This document shows positions 12,663 to 25,800 of a stretch of 64,000 nucleotides of DNA, in pieces. The stretch comes from Saxidomus purpurata (Eukaryota > Mollusca > Bivalvia > Venerida > Veneridae). Where the stretch lies: assembly GCA_022818135.1 (NCBI GenBank), contig JAFMSR010000002.1, positions 58,581,740 through 58,645,739 on the forward strand. The letters run 5' to 3'. The notes under the pieces were generated by a model. It ran no database searches. It had not been told where the DNA came from and saw only the letters and a program-made list of their open reading frames with translations. Both the position numbers and the translations under genes were made by a program. Position 1 is the first letter of the stretch. Each line of letters begins with the position of its first letter.

Positions 12663-13695
12663 ACCAGAGAACGAAAACAGACGTATCATATGCAGACGAA
12701 ATTACAGGAATAATGAAAACTTAACAGTTTGATCATTTCTTTTTATTACCTACTAACGTGGCGATAATGATCCTACTAATCTAACCATTTCATGAAAATA
12801 GACATACGTGAAGAAAATAAGAATGTTTCTAGCGTTTACACGTAGCACGGCAAGCTATTTGTCAATGAGAAAGTGTTTAAGTGTTTTTGCTAACTAAAAG
12901 CCAGAACAGAAAAATAACGTTTGGTAAAGAGGTTTTCATTTACAGCGTATTTTAGTGAGATTATTACATGTAATATTTCATAGTTTCATACTGCCCAGAA
13001 TTGTGTAAGAATAAAATTAACGGCAAAAAATGAAAAGCTAGCTTGTGCACCTTCTGTGTCGGAGCAGTATGATTCTGTACCTATACATAATTGTTTTATA
13101 ATAAACCAATTTGAAAAATGAAAACAAGCTGAATAAATGTTTTAACAATATAACAATTTACATCGTAAGATATTACAGAAATTCAATTCTAGGTGAACCT
13201 GTCTCAACATAAAATAAAAACTTATAAGTCCATGACATAAATAAAAAACTACCGAAATTATCAAAACATCATTATTATCATCTTTTACAAATATAACTTT
13301 TTTATATGAGTACAGTATATACCTTTATGACATCCCATCCCATTGACCATTCCAAGAAATAAAATTACTCCAAATTTTGAACATGTTCTGCAATTATTTG
13401 TACATGCGCGACTGAGTGTCATTATTACTAAATAAAACAGCACAACAACATACTAAACTAACGTGAACGGAACAAATATCAACGAACACTGTTGACACTC
13501 CGTTAGATCTCTGATATAGCACCTTGCGAAGATTCTATTGATTGAAAATGTTCATCTTGTATTTGTTTATTTTATAAGGAGAAGCTTTCAGTGGGATTAA
13601 AACATTGTCTTACGACCAAGTGAAAATATACGCCCGCCTTTTTTGCAAAACATGTTTTACGTTCTAATCATTGAACTACTAGGTAGTGTAGTTTG
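12663..13695 (-). repeat. Direct duplication, copy 1 (contains signal-peptide exon)
   Basis: The segment matches 17862-19125 in the same orientation, with indels and a diverged middle. The best-conserved core is 13275-13620 against 18629-18975. It covers the signal-peptide exon and its presumed 5' UTR/promoter on the minus strand. Confidence 0.75.
13323..13422 (-). CDS. Putative signal-peptide first exon, copy 1
   Basis: On the minus strand an ATG at 13422 opens 33 codons plus one base. The start MTLSRACTNNC is followed by the hydrophobic core FGVILFLGMVNGMG and then CHK. The exon ends at a donor (AAAG before GTATAT) in phase 1. The duplicate at 18674-18776 keeps the frame, with an in-frame 3-base difference and mostly conservative changes, which supports coding. 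The Ly6-like exon at 5437-5594 begins in the matching phase, so joining gives a complete secreted, GPI-type protein. That join is inference across about 7.7 kb, and another unseen gene could own this exon. A tiny upstream open frame (MLLCCF...) lies in the presumed 5' UTR of both copies. Confidence 0.5.
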
Positions 13696-13699
13696 AACT

Positions 13700-16130
13700 T
13701 ATCGTTTCCCATTTAATGAAGATATGAAATGTCTAATTAGTCACATAGATAATGATTATATAGGTTTTATTTCTTCTCCAGAATCTCACAGGTCTAGACG
13801 CAATCTAGCGCATATGTGACTCATGCTAACGACGTGATAAAACCAGATGTGACATGAACCCAGTGATAAAAATAGCGCACACATTTGTACATAAACTCCA
13901 GACAACCAAACAAAGCTTGACACAACATTCGAACAATCAACAATTAATGACAACTTAACATCCGTTTATATTAGAAGATGACTGTTTATGCTGGTAAAAA
14001 GGAAATTCAACTTAAAAACGAAAATGCCTCAACACTGGTGGATAGAAAATTATCTAAACAGTTTACTTAGAACTGCTATTTTATAATCATTTTTAATCAA
14101 ACTCGATGACCTTGTCCGTTTCAAATGATTTCTCATTGACTATGCTGAAAATGAGGCATTGGTTGATCACGGCATTCATCTCATCTCATTAAAAGTCAAT
14201 AATTGTAAAGTATCTAATAGTTGTGTCGGTACAATAAGCTATAAAAGAGGGGGTCCAAATTATGTGGGTCACAGAACATCGATGACACCTTGAACCGAGG
14301 TCCCACGTATCGGTGCTTTACACCGCTCATGTAAAAGAACTAGAGGTATATCTGGAACTGGCACTCATTCTATGTCTTACAATTACCCCTGAAACCTAAG
14401 ATAACTAATTTCTTCTGGGGACGTTGATCATATTAAGAATTATCTAGTCGTAGTCTTAAACATACTGCTGTATACCAAAGGCTTGCGGCAGCTTTTATTT
14501 TGAAGATTTTTGCTTTTGTTACTCAAAAACATTTAGGTAATTTTCTATTATAAAATTGTGTCTTGATGGTTTACCATAACATTTTCAAGAAACAATCTGA
14601 TTATTTTGTGTAATTATAAAATGAAAATTCTTCCTGGAGTTTTCTAGCAAATGCTTTGTGTCAGTACTTTTGGAGCAATGTTAATAGCAGTAAATAGAGA
14701 GAAAAGCAGTAGACATTGTGCAAGACTTTAAAGCGTCAAGTTTATAGGCTTTATCCTTATAGCTGTTACACGATCAAACTATTTCCGGTTCTATTGCTAG
14801 GCACCTTCTCCCATACAATTGGAGAAATTGTTTCAAGCTATCCGATAAAAGCGAATTATGTCTCCCCCATAGAATATGTTTTTACCATGTCTGTTTGTCC
14901 TAACTGTCGGGAGTTCTTGACCGACCTCTCCGGACCATTGCCGATCCGTAGGACTATACGACTGCGTCCATGCAATGATAGGACATTCCAGATCATTGAG
15001 GATAGTAATCCGACTTTTTCACTTTTCGTGTCGTAGCGCTGTCTGATCTCAAATCGGGAGAAATAATCGACATTGTATGAACGCCGCATTAAGTATATGA
15101 TCGATATCACAATGAATTTATCTCTTAATTTCTAACGTATTTTCCTCGCAATATAAATTCTATCAGGCGCATCATCGGTCTAGGTTCTAAGGCGCATTTT
15201 CTTTACAGGTTAAAAATAAAGACTGATTTAATACCCAGGGAAACAAAGAAATTTATAAAACATTTCGCATTGAAAATCACATTGACTATAACGTTTACAA
15301 CTTACTAGTAACCGTATCCATGATTGCTGTCTTTTGTTTTTATACTTGTACATATTGTTTCTATGATTCAACCATTCTATTTGCGTTGGCAGTTCTAAAG
15401 AAATTATAAATTGTTTGTAAGAGTTTTAATTACAGCATGATTTTTCAGAAAACGGAAGTTTAGACACAGAATATTGACCACTATTTCTTTCTGTATATCA
15501 TGTTTGGTGAATATGTATGGCTGTCCACGTAGTGGGGAGGGGAGACATTATGATGTTTTATTGTCTGTCTGAATTTACGGATGAAATTTAGGATGTCTGC
15601 GCTATTTCTCCTGTACGAGTTTTGTTTTTAACCGAACTGCACATGGATGATCGGTATTAGATCTAATCTGTAAAACCCATGCTATAGCCTAGGAATAATG
15701 GTTATAAAAAAAAAAATAATTTATGAAACTGAGATAAACACCAAAACGAACAAACAAACAAACAAAAATAAACCACTCTCTGCCTTTCGTGAATACATTA
15801 CTAGGTAATATTGACTTGCTTTGACGATTTGCCATTCTTTTTTGTACAATGGTAGCTCTATAAAAAAATGAAATAGTTTTGTCTTTATAACGGGCTCTGA
15901 TTTTGCTGAAAAAGCTTTATGTTTTCAATAACTGTATGGAACAATGTCTAGTAGTTATTTTTACAGTTTCTTGTTTAAATTTGTATTTTTTGGAGATGAG
16001 TATTTTATATAGTATGCTAACTATAATTCCCATGCTATTTGATGCGGTCTTATGTCAAAGCTTTCCAAAATAGTTCCCATTTTAGCACTACTCCTTTTAT
16101 ATAGTATTAATTATTGTTATGGATGTTAGA
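13700..16130. other. AT-rich DNA with degenerate repeat pieces, no supported gene
   Basis: Around 14815-14890 and again near 15531-15560 there are short GGGGGAGACAT-like pieces (opposite orientations) typical of dispersed repeats. The overlapping open frames at 14716-15110 on both strands fall in this material and show no domain. Confidence 0.35.
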
Positions 16131-16137
16131 AAAATCG

Positions 16138-16212
16138 ACCGCCACTGCCGGGATTCGAATCGCAGGTCTCTGGATTACCGGTCCAGCTTGATAACCCCTA
16201 CACCACGGCGGC
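16138..16212 (-). pseudogene. tRNA-like sequence (tRNA pseudogene or SINE head)
   Basis: On the minus strand the sequence starts GCCGCCG and pairs over 7 bp, two of them G-U, with TGGCGGT at its 3' end. It has an A-box-like GGTGTAGGGGTTATC and a good anticodon stem CTGGA/TCCAG around a 7-base loop. A B-box-like GATTCGAATCC follows. A run of five T follows on the minus strand, as in a pol III terminator. Against a working tRNA: position 33 is C rather than U, the T-stem is poorly paired, and the D-stem is weak. A degenerate tRNA copy or tRNA-derived SINE is more likely. Confidence 0.5.
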
Positions 16213-16219
16213 ACTTCAA

Positions 16220-17860
16220 ATCTTTCATGACAAATTACGTTATAAACATTTTGTCATTGTTATCGTTGTTACTCTGAATAATTTATTTAGAAGAATTCTT
16301 GGTGTTCGCTGAATACAACAAAATTATGGGAAATTAATATTGTTCATATTAGTCAAACCTTAAATGTCATGCAAGACAGAATAGGGGTTGTTTTATATAT
16401 CAAATTATTCCTCTGTGTGCCTGAATATTAGTAATTATTGGTATTTATTCTCAGTTTGTAATAAAACTCTTTTCTTGGCATTATCATGAGATGTTTCCAG
16501 GAGGAACCCCTAATTAGAAGTCGGTTTGACATAATTTTCAAGTGCGTGCTTTTACTGAAAATCTTTGATAAATCTTCACCTTACAACGTAAATTTATTGC
16601 TTGTACGTGCAGTAAGTCTTTATTATACAAATAGAACAAAGTTTCTTTTTCTAAAAAGTCAAATTTTCGGAAGTATTTCACAGATCTTGGGAACCTTATA
16701 AAAAGAAACGAATTTTCTATTGAGTATACCATCGTAAATGTATATGCCGTAGATAAGATTTATTGTTTACTTCCTTTATTAAGGTAAGGGTTTGTTTTTA
16801 CATTTTGTATTCAGTTTTATTAGTTGTGGCTCCTTTTGTACGTATGCTTTGCCTAAAATGTACTTGTTTTTGGATACCTTTTCTCAGTTCTCTAGCTGAG
16901 TACTTGATTCTCATGCTACGTGTGTACCAATAAACATTGTCTTATTGACTCAAATGAAATTGATTGACACGTATTCTGTATAGTTTGATATAACAAAGTA
17001 TACTGCAAATGCACAACCAATGTGTACATTAAAGGAAAGTGTTATAAGTGTCTCAAGTAAACATTAACTATATGAAAGCGTAGTGCATATCATTCAATAG
17101 TCAAACGTGTAGGTTCACACCAAAAGTTTCAGAGACTTGCCACGTACCTTCCAATAATAACTGGATGAGTTTTTTAACGCGTAATAGCCCGCTGTCGCAT
17201 TATCTGCTGTTAGTACCAACAAAAGAGACTTACAAGTATATATTTTCTATCACGGATAACATCTGTTCGTAAGTACTTTAATTTTTAGAATAACATTTTC
17301 TTAAGTTCCATGCCCTTCTGGAGAAAAGTTTACCGGACAGACATATACCGGACATACATATACCGGACAGACATATAACGGCTGTAGCTTTCAAAAGCCC
17401 GAAAGTGCGCTATCACGTGTTGATTTTATAGCATACATGATCTACCCCAACTTCATAGCAGCGTTGATATTATACAGTTATGTGATACTTATTATTACAA
17501 GGTCCTAAGTATAAAAAGATCAGTGATAGTAACTCATTCTTAATTGGAACAGAAGAGATGGAAATGCTATAAAATGTCAAATGCATGTCAGATGCATAAA
17601 GAATGTTGTCGTTGGCAGAAGACGTCTGAAACTGCAGATGCAACTGCACTATAGTCCATACATATTTGATAGCAATAAATCAATTATTCAACCTAAAATA
17701 ATCATAATTCGAAAAACATCTCCATGGTTTGTAATGATATTTGTTTGCACTAAAGGGAAAAATAATACCCAACTGATTTGAAAGAAGAATGAATACGTAT
17801 ACAAAATGTATATATTATATGAGACAGGCTGGATTATCAATATTGCCATCTGAAGTCATA
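16220..17860. other. AT-rich DNA, no supported gene
   Basis: Apart from the 15-bp minisatellite at 17331-17381, I see no exon, RNA gene or element with defined ends. Confidence 0.4.
17331..17381 (+). repeat. 15-bp minisatellite, about 3.3 copies
   Basis: The unit TACCGGACAGACATA appears three times with one substitution (CATACATA in the second), followed by a partial TAACGG. Confidence 0.85.
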
Positions 17861-17861
17861 G

Positions 17862-19125
17862 AGACTGAAGGGGAAAACCAGACACATCATGTATCGACAA
17901 AATATTAGGAATAATATAAAAGGAAATAGGATATAGTTTAATTTCTTTTTATTACCTACTAAAGTGGCGATTCTTTTCCTTTCATTGTAACTAAAGTTGT
18001 CAAAGAAACAGAACCAGTAGCTTCAGGCGAAATGCAAATTCGTGATGAAAAAATAGACTTAATTCTTGCATTTCACATAGCATTTTAATTTTATTTACCT
18101 TGAGAAAGTATTCGTTTTCAAAAAGTGGTCTTTAACAAAATCCTTGTGATTGAAATAAAAGTAAGTTCAAAGTAGTGAAAATTCAATGTGTGCAACCGTA
18201 CAATCATGTATTTATATGTAATCCTTTTCAATTAGAAACCAACAGAAAGAAGAGAAACCAAAGTTAGAATATGCATCGTCAGGAAATCTAGATATTCAAT
18301 ATAATATGTATCTGTCTGAATTTAAAAAATAATTAAGATAAAACACTTTGTTATCTAATTGTAATAGTCAGTTGTTTAAATCAAAACAATTTTATACCTT
18401 TATGACATTCCATGTTAAATGTTGCATTTTACATGGTTAGCTATTACAGAATTCAAGTTAAGGCGAAACTGTATCAATATCAAATATAAATAAATCAAAA
18501 GATCAAAACCACCTGTTTTCATATAAAAGTAGCAGCCATGCAGAACAATAGTTTTGATGATGTACTTATAGAAATACGCAAGTCCATGACATAAATATAT
18601 ACATACCGAAATACTCAAAATACATTATCATCTTTTACAAATATAACAGTTTTATATGATCATTTACATTTACCTTTATGACATCCTATCCCATTGACCA
18701 TTCCAAGAAATAAAATTACTCCAAAGTTTGAACATGTTCTGCAGTTAATTGTACATGCACGATGACTTAGTATCATTATTACTGAATAAAACAGCACAAC
18801 AACATACTAAACTAACGTGAACGGAACAAATATCAACGAACACTGTTGACACTCCGTTAGATCTCTGATATAGCACCTTGAGAAGATTTTATTGATTGGA
18901 AACTTTCATCTTGTATTTGATTATTGTTATAAGGAGACGCGCCCAGTGGGAACAAAACGTTGTCTTACGACCGAATAAAATCATTTTCTGTGAAAATATC
19001 TGTACACACAGTCAAAGATAAGTCTTGTTTTTTCAATTGTTTTGGATTATAATTTTAATTTCAACTGTCGCACAAATTTAATTACCTTTAATAAAAAACA
19101 TTGAACAACTAGTATGTAGTCTGAA
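17862..19125 (-). repeat. Direct duplication, copy 2 (contains signal-peptide exon)
   Basis: Counterpart of 12663-13695, about 5.35 kb downstream on the plus strand. The strongest match is 18629-18975. The outer parts show indels. Confidence 0.75.
18674..18776 (-). CDS. Putative signal-peptide first exon, copy 2
   Basis: Paralogue of the exon at 13323-13422. The ATG at 18776 opens MILSHRACTINC, followed by the same hydrophobic core (FGVILFLGMVNGIG) and CHK. It ends in phase 1 before a donor, GTAAAT. One extra codon relative to copy 1 preserves the frame. It may be the first exon of a second Ly6-like gene whose other exons I did not find in 13.7-18.6 kb. It could equally be an alternative first exon of the same gene, or an orphan left by the duplication. 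Confidence 0.45.
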
Positions 19126-19540
19126 TAATAAGTATCTTATTGTTATTTGGTACGATAAGCCATGGAAAAAGGTTAAATATCCGATTATAAACACTGCAGC
19201 TCTTACTATCAATGGCGGTAAATAGTATACTAATAAATAAAAAATTGTAAAACTGCTGCAGCTATCAGAGCCGAGATTTAATCTGCGACAGACTCTGTTT
19301 TGTATCGCGTCTATTTTGATATTAAAAACAATTGTCAGTTAAAAAGAATTAAAACTTTAAGCTTCACCTTTGCATTTAAACACGAAATTTAGTTATTATT
19401 TTTGTCACTGACTTACTGGAGGTTTTCCTTTTGAAATCAAAGCTATACTATACAGCAATTTTAATAGAGTAAATGGAATGATCATTTTACCCCAATTGAT
19501 CAATATAAAGGCTTTCTGTAATAAATTAAATCGCATCCAC

Positions 19541-19745
19541 CTATTAATTGTACAACAACAATTTTACATAGATTATTGAATGGTTTACGGTACTACAATT
19601 TATTTTAAACCGCTGTTTTTATCGATAATGACTGGGAATGCATAGCTGAAACTTTCAAGTTAAGTTATAATACTTCCAAAGATTCTATTATTTATGTTTT
19701 GGAGGTTATTAAGTTTAACATCAGTTATAGGGTATGCCCCTTTAA
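19541..19745 (+). repeat. Dispersed repeat family X, copy 1
   Basis: Shares long matching stretches with 33561-33765 and 37678-37815: a CGGTACT(A/G/T)CAA block, a TATCGATAATGA-like block and a TATTATTTA(A/T)G block, in the same order. No terminal repeats or coding content can be seen. Confidence 0.65.
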
Positions 19746-19749
19746 TATC

Positions 19750-22427
19750 TACTGCTGTTAAAAATCCTCAGGTTTACTCTATATGGAGTCTAGACAGTTG
19801 TGTTCATGATGGAAAACAAAACTGCCAGTATGTATAGTGTTCGAAAGTGTAATAACCCCCCTTTATCTTATCAAACCCTCCTTTATCTTATTAAAATACA
19901 AAGTATTCGTGAATGTGATGTGATGTCAAGTTGGTTAGTATGTGTATATTGTTTGCTAAACGTATCATAAAACCACTTTTCAAGTTAAGAAACCAAAAAT
20001 TAACACGTTTAAGCGTGCTGGGCTAAAAGTAATGCCCCAAAATACAGATAAGAGTGAGTTTAATGTATAGTTCAACCAGCAAATAAGTATAACTTCACGC
20101 AATACGTTGTATATGGTTATAAATTGGATAGGGCAAAGTTTCGACAACGTCGCGTGAATGCGACAAATACAATCACAATGAAATGGGTAAAAACGGAAAA
20201 AAATATTATGACACAAGAACAATCTCATGACTCAAGGCAGAGACAAACATCAGATGTAAGAATTACCAGATGCAGAAAAGCTGAAAGCATCAGCGAAAAT
20301 TATAAAGCAGATCAGCACGAACTAATTTCGCTGAAAAAATATAAACGGAAATTGAAATGCCTGTCAGCGGAGAGAAGCGAATCATTCAGAAGTGGAATAA
20401 TAGAAGTTCATTGTTGTAGAGTTTTGAATGGCTTTCACGTACTGTCTGAGGAGGTCAAGTGCGCTGACGGTTCAAAGTTTTGAAGATTATAATCATAGAC
20501 CTATACATCCCAACAAACGCTCAAATTCTATAAGAGAATTACGAAATACAACACATAAACTGCTTATGAAGAGTTTTCAAACGCGATGAGATGTTAAAAG
20601 CTGGCGGAAATTAATCATGGCTCAATTCCTTAAACACATGGACATAAGGTATTAAATAATACTGGCAAAATCCAGTTAAATCTTTTGTAAATGATAAAAG
20701 GTAAACTTGGCATGTTAAATCACATGCATCACCTACGAAACTCTACTTAAAGGAATATAAACTTAATTCATTTGCTAAGGTATATGACGCTTTTCAGTTA
20801 CAACCATACCTTAATATCAGTTTTTTCCCCCCGTTTTTGCTCCTATTTGAATCAAATGCTCTCCTCTGAAACCTCTAGGCCAATGTTGATCAAATATCAG
20901 GAAGTTCGTTGTTCAAAATCAGTGCCATGTAAAATGTTACTTCCATATCATGGTCAATGTGTGTTTTCTAAAATTGCACTTAGTTGGCAGTGTTGAAATG
21001 TAAGGTCATATTAAAGCTTTATGATGCAATAGATAACCTGTGTTTATGACCATTGCCATATAAATGACGACCACGACATGGCTTTCAATGTCATGTATAA
21101 GCTTTTCCAACATAGATAATGAGACCATGAAATGTCCATGTAGCAACAATCATTTGATCATGTCCATATCTTCGACAATCAAAGACAATGTTGTAGACCT
21201 GTTTTGACCGTCAAACCATTTTCAGGTGTTTGAAAGACTTTATCAGGGAAACAACAAAAACAACAATGAGGAGTGACATATCACCAATTTTTTTTTTTTA
21301 AATCCCACTCTTATACCGTTTATCGTTTTCCTATAATTGGTGTTTGTTCCGAGCTGGTCACCAAACTCTACTTCTTCTTATAAAAAAGTTGTTTGGTAAT
21401 ATGATTATTGCGTTTTCAAATGTCTTGAGTATAAATCCTGATGATATTACACTAGTCTCAATCAGTGACCATGTTCTACCTGTGTCTTATAATTATACAT
21501 TATGACCATGGATGGATCATGAATTGACCAGGACTGTCTCAAAGAATCATGTGGGAAAATTCTTGAACAAAGCATGATGGACAATCCATAGTTGAAACAT
21601 GGTACAATCGTGTTTTATGTTCAGGTTTTATGTGTGTGTTTTAGGTACATTATGACCATGATTGAAACATGGTTTCATCAAGTGTAGCAGATGGTACATT
21701 ATCATATCAAGGCTGAAACACGATCAAAAGAAACAATATGACATTGTTAAATATGACATTGTTCTCTGGGTGTGATCATGGTCCAATCAGTTCTAGATAT
21801 TTTCCAGAAGATGATTGACACATTTGAGTGGGATCAGGGGTTTAACAAGCCAGTTTTGGCGTTGATGTTATAATGTTCTCTTTGCCCTATCTGGTCAAAT
21901 CATGGTTCAGACATAGTCAGAATATGAGCACATTGCTGCCATATCAGTTGCTGTTCGATAATCACTAAACATTAATCTTAATTTTATTCAGTTTAAGCGT
22001 AATTCATGTTCCTATTTTTAAAGTCCCAGGACCACAATTACCATTACGTTCCATTTGCGTGTATAGTTCGTGTATCGTTCGTTCCATGTGCAAAGTTATA
22101 CGTAAGCACCACTGTAATTCATTCCTAAACTTATGCTTAATTATATCAAAATTATATCCTATCATAATTTTTTTCAGTGTACAATATTTCTGTTCATATC
22201 ACTCATTTGAAGGATATTCCTAATCTTTTACCAGAAGGCTTAAGTGAGCGACTGATAATGAAGAAATGTTCCATATAGGTTATCGTATGACATAATTTGC
22301 AATTTGGATTACTAGAGAGTTTCCGCCTTTAAAGATTTTCATCGGTAGGAACGATGTTATTTATCGCTTTGTATCGGAATGGTGACTCTGTGAGAAATTG
22401 ACAAGATTTTGCTTTTTCTGTTTTCAG
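19750..22427. other. AT-rich DNA before the Ig exons; no supported exon
   Basis: The signal-peptide exon of the Ig gene should lie here or further upstream but was not recognised. The frame 20124-20483 is open for 119 codons, lysine/serine-rich and without any domain I can name. Around 21040-21800 short ATGACCATG/ATCATGG words recur irregularly, as in a decayed dispersed repeat. Confidence 0.4.
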
Positions 22428-22811
22428 ATGTGTCTTCGTTCACACTACATGCATACCAGACTGCCGACAAGGCGCTCCTCGGAAATAACCCTTTTACACT
22501 TGAATGCTCATACACTACTGCAGTAAATGAAGTATTGCTATCTTTAAAACTATACAGAAAGAGAGAAACTGACTCCAATTTTATACAAATTGTGAATTTT
22601 CAAAGTCCAACTCTTCCGTTCAATGTTTCCTATCAAGATACTAATTTGGAGTCACGGACTGTTGCAACCAAGCCGACTGAGAATAATGAAACTGCATCAC
22701 TTGTGTTCAAAGAGATAGAATGTGATGATAAAGCTATCTATAGGTGGATTGCAACTTACTCAGATGGTATAGAACGTACTGAACAGAAAGAGACATCTTT
22801 TGTAGTTAAAG
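22428..22811 (+). CDS. Ig gene, first recognised Ig exon (atypical domain)
   Basis: The acceptor CTGTTTTCAG precedes 22428 and the donor GTAATT starts at 22812. The domain has the D-strand to F-strand layout (ASLVFKEIE..DDKAIYRW) but Trp in place of the second canonical Cys. An unpaired extra Cys sits in IECDD. Confidence 0.65.
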
Positions 22812-25800
22812 GTAATTCTTTATTTCATTTACAGTTTTTTCTCTTCCAAGAATGGTTACCTAGCTCGGTAACAAATATAAGAAAGTCCCAAATATCGGCA
22901 CCGTGCGTTATCGCTATATAGTAAATAAAAACGTCAATAGAAGTAGGATTTTGACAATTTATCTCCTAGACTTTAGAACTGATAACGCAATTGTCATAGA
23001 CGCATGGGAACTCAATATTTCAAAATATAAATCGTAACACGCATGAAGTAAGGAATAACTGTAGCATATAAAAGTCTGTCAAAAAAGTTGATGACATAGA
23101 ATTAGTAATACGACTCTACGTTGTTTTTAAAAACGTATATTTTTATGCGTTAAGTTAGTTCAGTTTGAAATGAGCAAACCAAATATGATGACACAAAGAA
23201 CTCTTTGTTTTACAGCTAACACATTATTCCCACAAGATGGTAGACTTACATTTTCACCAAATGCAAACATCGAGGAAGGTGACAACGTTACGTTTTCTTG
23301 TTCTGGAGATGTTGGTAATGAGCCTGTTGGGCACTTGGGCTTGTTCTATTACCACCTTAACAATGGCACTTTTACTCCAGTAAATGTGTCTAGTTTAGCA
23401 CAGACAGTAGCCCCAGTATATCAACGGAATACATGCAGCTACACGCTTACATCTACATTAGTGTTAACAATGACAAAAGATTTTAATAACACAGTGGTCA
23501 GATGTACAGTTCAGCAGGACAGATTTGACCAGAATGGAGATGCCCATATACAGACGAGCACTATTCATGTATATTGTAAGTAGACCATGCATATATAGCA
23601 TAATCATTCGTTAATCAGTTATATATCTTGTCATCAAATTTTAAGTGTATATGTATATCAGTGTCATAAACAAATATTTTAATCAATCATAAAAATTGAT
23701 GCACAACATGACAAAAGGGCCCTTAAATGTAAAATAATGTGTAACTTTTGAACTATCAGAGATACACGTTTGATATTGGTACCATTTTAAAGCACATATA
23801 CTGGAATACCATCAAAATTTTAACGACAAAAATAGTGAATATTTATTGACTGAAATGGCTCGTGCTAATATTATTGAAAGCTTGAAACAGAATGCATATA
23901 AGAGAACAGACTCTGAGATTTACAAGAATGTATGGCTTATGAAAATCGGTCGATCTGTGGCGGAGTGACGGCTATTTAAAAGATTGCTAATTATCATATT
24001 TTTGCATAAATTATGCAAATGACCTAAATTTTAAATGGTTGTATATTAGTCTAAAATCAAGATATTTTGAAAAGAAAGACATCATTGGAAAGCTGAATGT
24101 CTCTTGTTTTAAAATACAGTGGGTTCATTAGAATAAGAAGTAACCTTAACAGATTCGTTTTTTGCACGTGTCTTTTCACCTAATTAATATTCATAAATAA
24201 TCCTGACATAAAAAATTCGATGGTATTCATAAATGCGCCTTTTAATTTGATACATCGATTTAAACAGTAGCATATTTACTTCAAGATATGACATATTTGA
24301 CCCATAAGGGCCCTTTTGTCACGTTGCGCATTATATGTACCTAATTTTCACACAAGCAAAACGAGAAAACCCAAAGGCTGAATATTGATGTTTCTTCACC
24401 CATTCTATGTATATGTTAAATGAAGTTAGTATTTTCTCGTGCTGCTTCTTCAAACTTGTATAGAGGTACATGGTATATAGACTTGTGACATATATTCTTA
24501 CTGCCATACAACAAACTGCCAAACACCTGTAGTACTGTCCTACCGCTGAATATAGACAGTGACGTGACTACTTCTTACAAATCTTTAATAGATCGACACA
24601 TCTCATTCTCTAATAGTTATGTTTTGATACTGCCAGTCAGTCAGTCAGTAGATGTAATGTCGTGGTAAAAAATCACCCATATTTGTTTCTGCACGAACGA
24701 TGCAGATGCAGGCTCGAATTACAAAAACAATTTTACATAAAATGAAAGTGAAATATATAAAACGAAAAAAAGGAATAATAACTGATATTAAATACATTTA
24801 AAATTTAAATAAAGCTAATTTTGCATTTTAATTTAAAAAAAATACTGTAACTATTTGGATTCGAACCTTAAAATATTCAGCGTCTGTTCTTGCAGTGCTA
24901 TGCTGTGAATCACTACGTAGGTTTTATTGAACAGAGATAAGTTAAATATTCCTATTTATTCTTTTAGTTTGAGTATAACATTGTAAACTAAAATGTGACG
25001 TCACTGTCAAAATTCAGCGGCAGCATAGTAGTTTTTCGTCACGATGTATAGTTACTGTATTATACACGTAACACGAATAAACAGCTTTATGAGTTTCGTA
25101 AAAATCGTAATTTTAAGTTTAATATAGTTGTAAATGGTGCTGTCTAAATATCACAAGGTCATTTACACGAAACGACTATGGTGGTCCTATACCACCTAGT
25201 GGTGTAAATGTGCCAAAAATGGAAATGTCGGGCTCAATATCATCGAGACCCAAATTCCAAACGTACATAAATTGTCAAAATATATAATTTTTAAATTGGA
25301 TGGGGCAAATTTTGACCTCAGGGGTTCACTTTCAATGTAGTTAGTAAATGACCACTACACAATGATACATAACAAATATATATCTAGTAAGCTCTTGACA
25401 TTGTGGCTTCAAGCTGACAAGAATTTTTTTTTAAATTTCTTATACATTTCTATGTACAACAAGTACAAACCTCCAATTTTAACTTCAAGGATATGTTATT
25501 GGTAGAAAACCACAACACAATGCTACAAAAAAACAAAAATAATATCAAACAGGGAATGCCACGTACCAAAAACGCAGCCTCCCCAAAACGAACCCCACAG
25601 CACCCAGAAGTGCACACCACCAACACACACACACACACACACACACGCACGCACACACAAACGACACACACACACAACATGTACACACACACAATACACT
25701 ACCAACACACACTAGCATACAAAGCAAACACACGAGGACAAAACGAACAATTAAAAGGAACACAGTGGGGCACCGCCTTGGAACGGTCAGGGCAAAAACA

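Noticed and set aside
14716..15110. Overlapping open frames on both strands
   Set aside because: They lie in dispersed-repeat material (GGGGGAGACAT-like words) and have no domain.
16138..16212. Functional tRNA with a GGT anticodon
   Set aside because: C at position 33 and a badly paired T-stem argue against a working tRNA. It is kept only as a tRNA-like pseudogene.
20124..20483. 119-codon open frame
   Set aside because: Lysine/serine-rich composition, no domain, no splice or promoter context, and an overlapping opposite-strand frame of similar quality.
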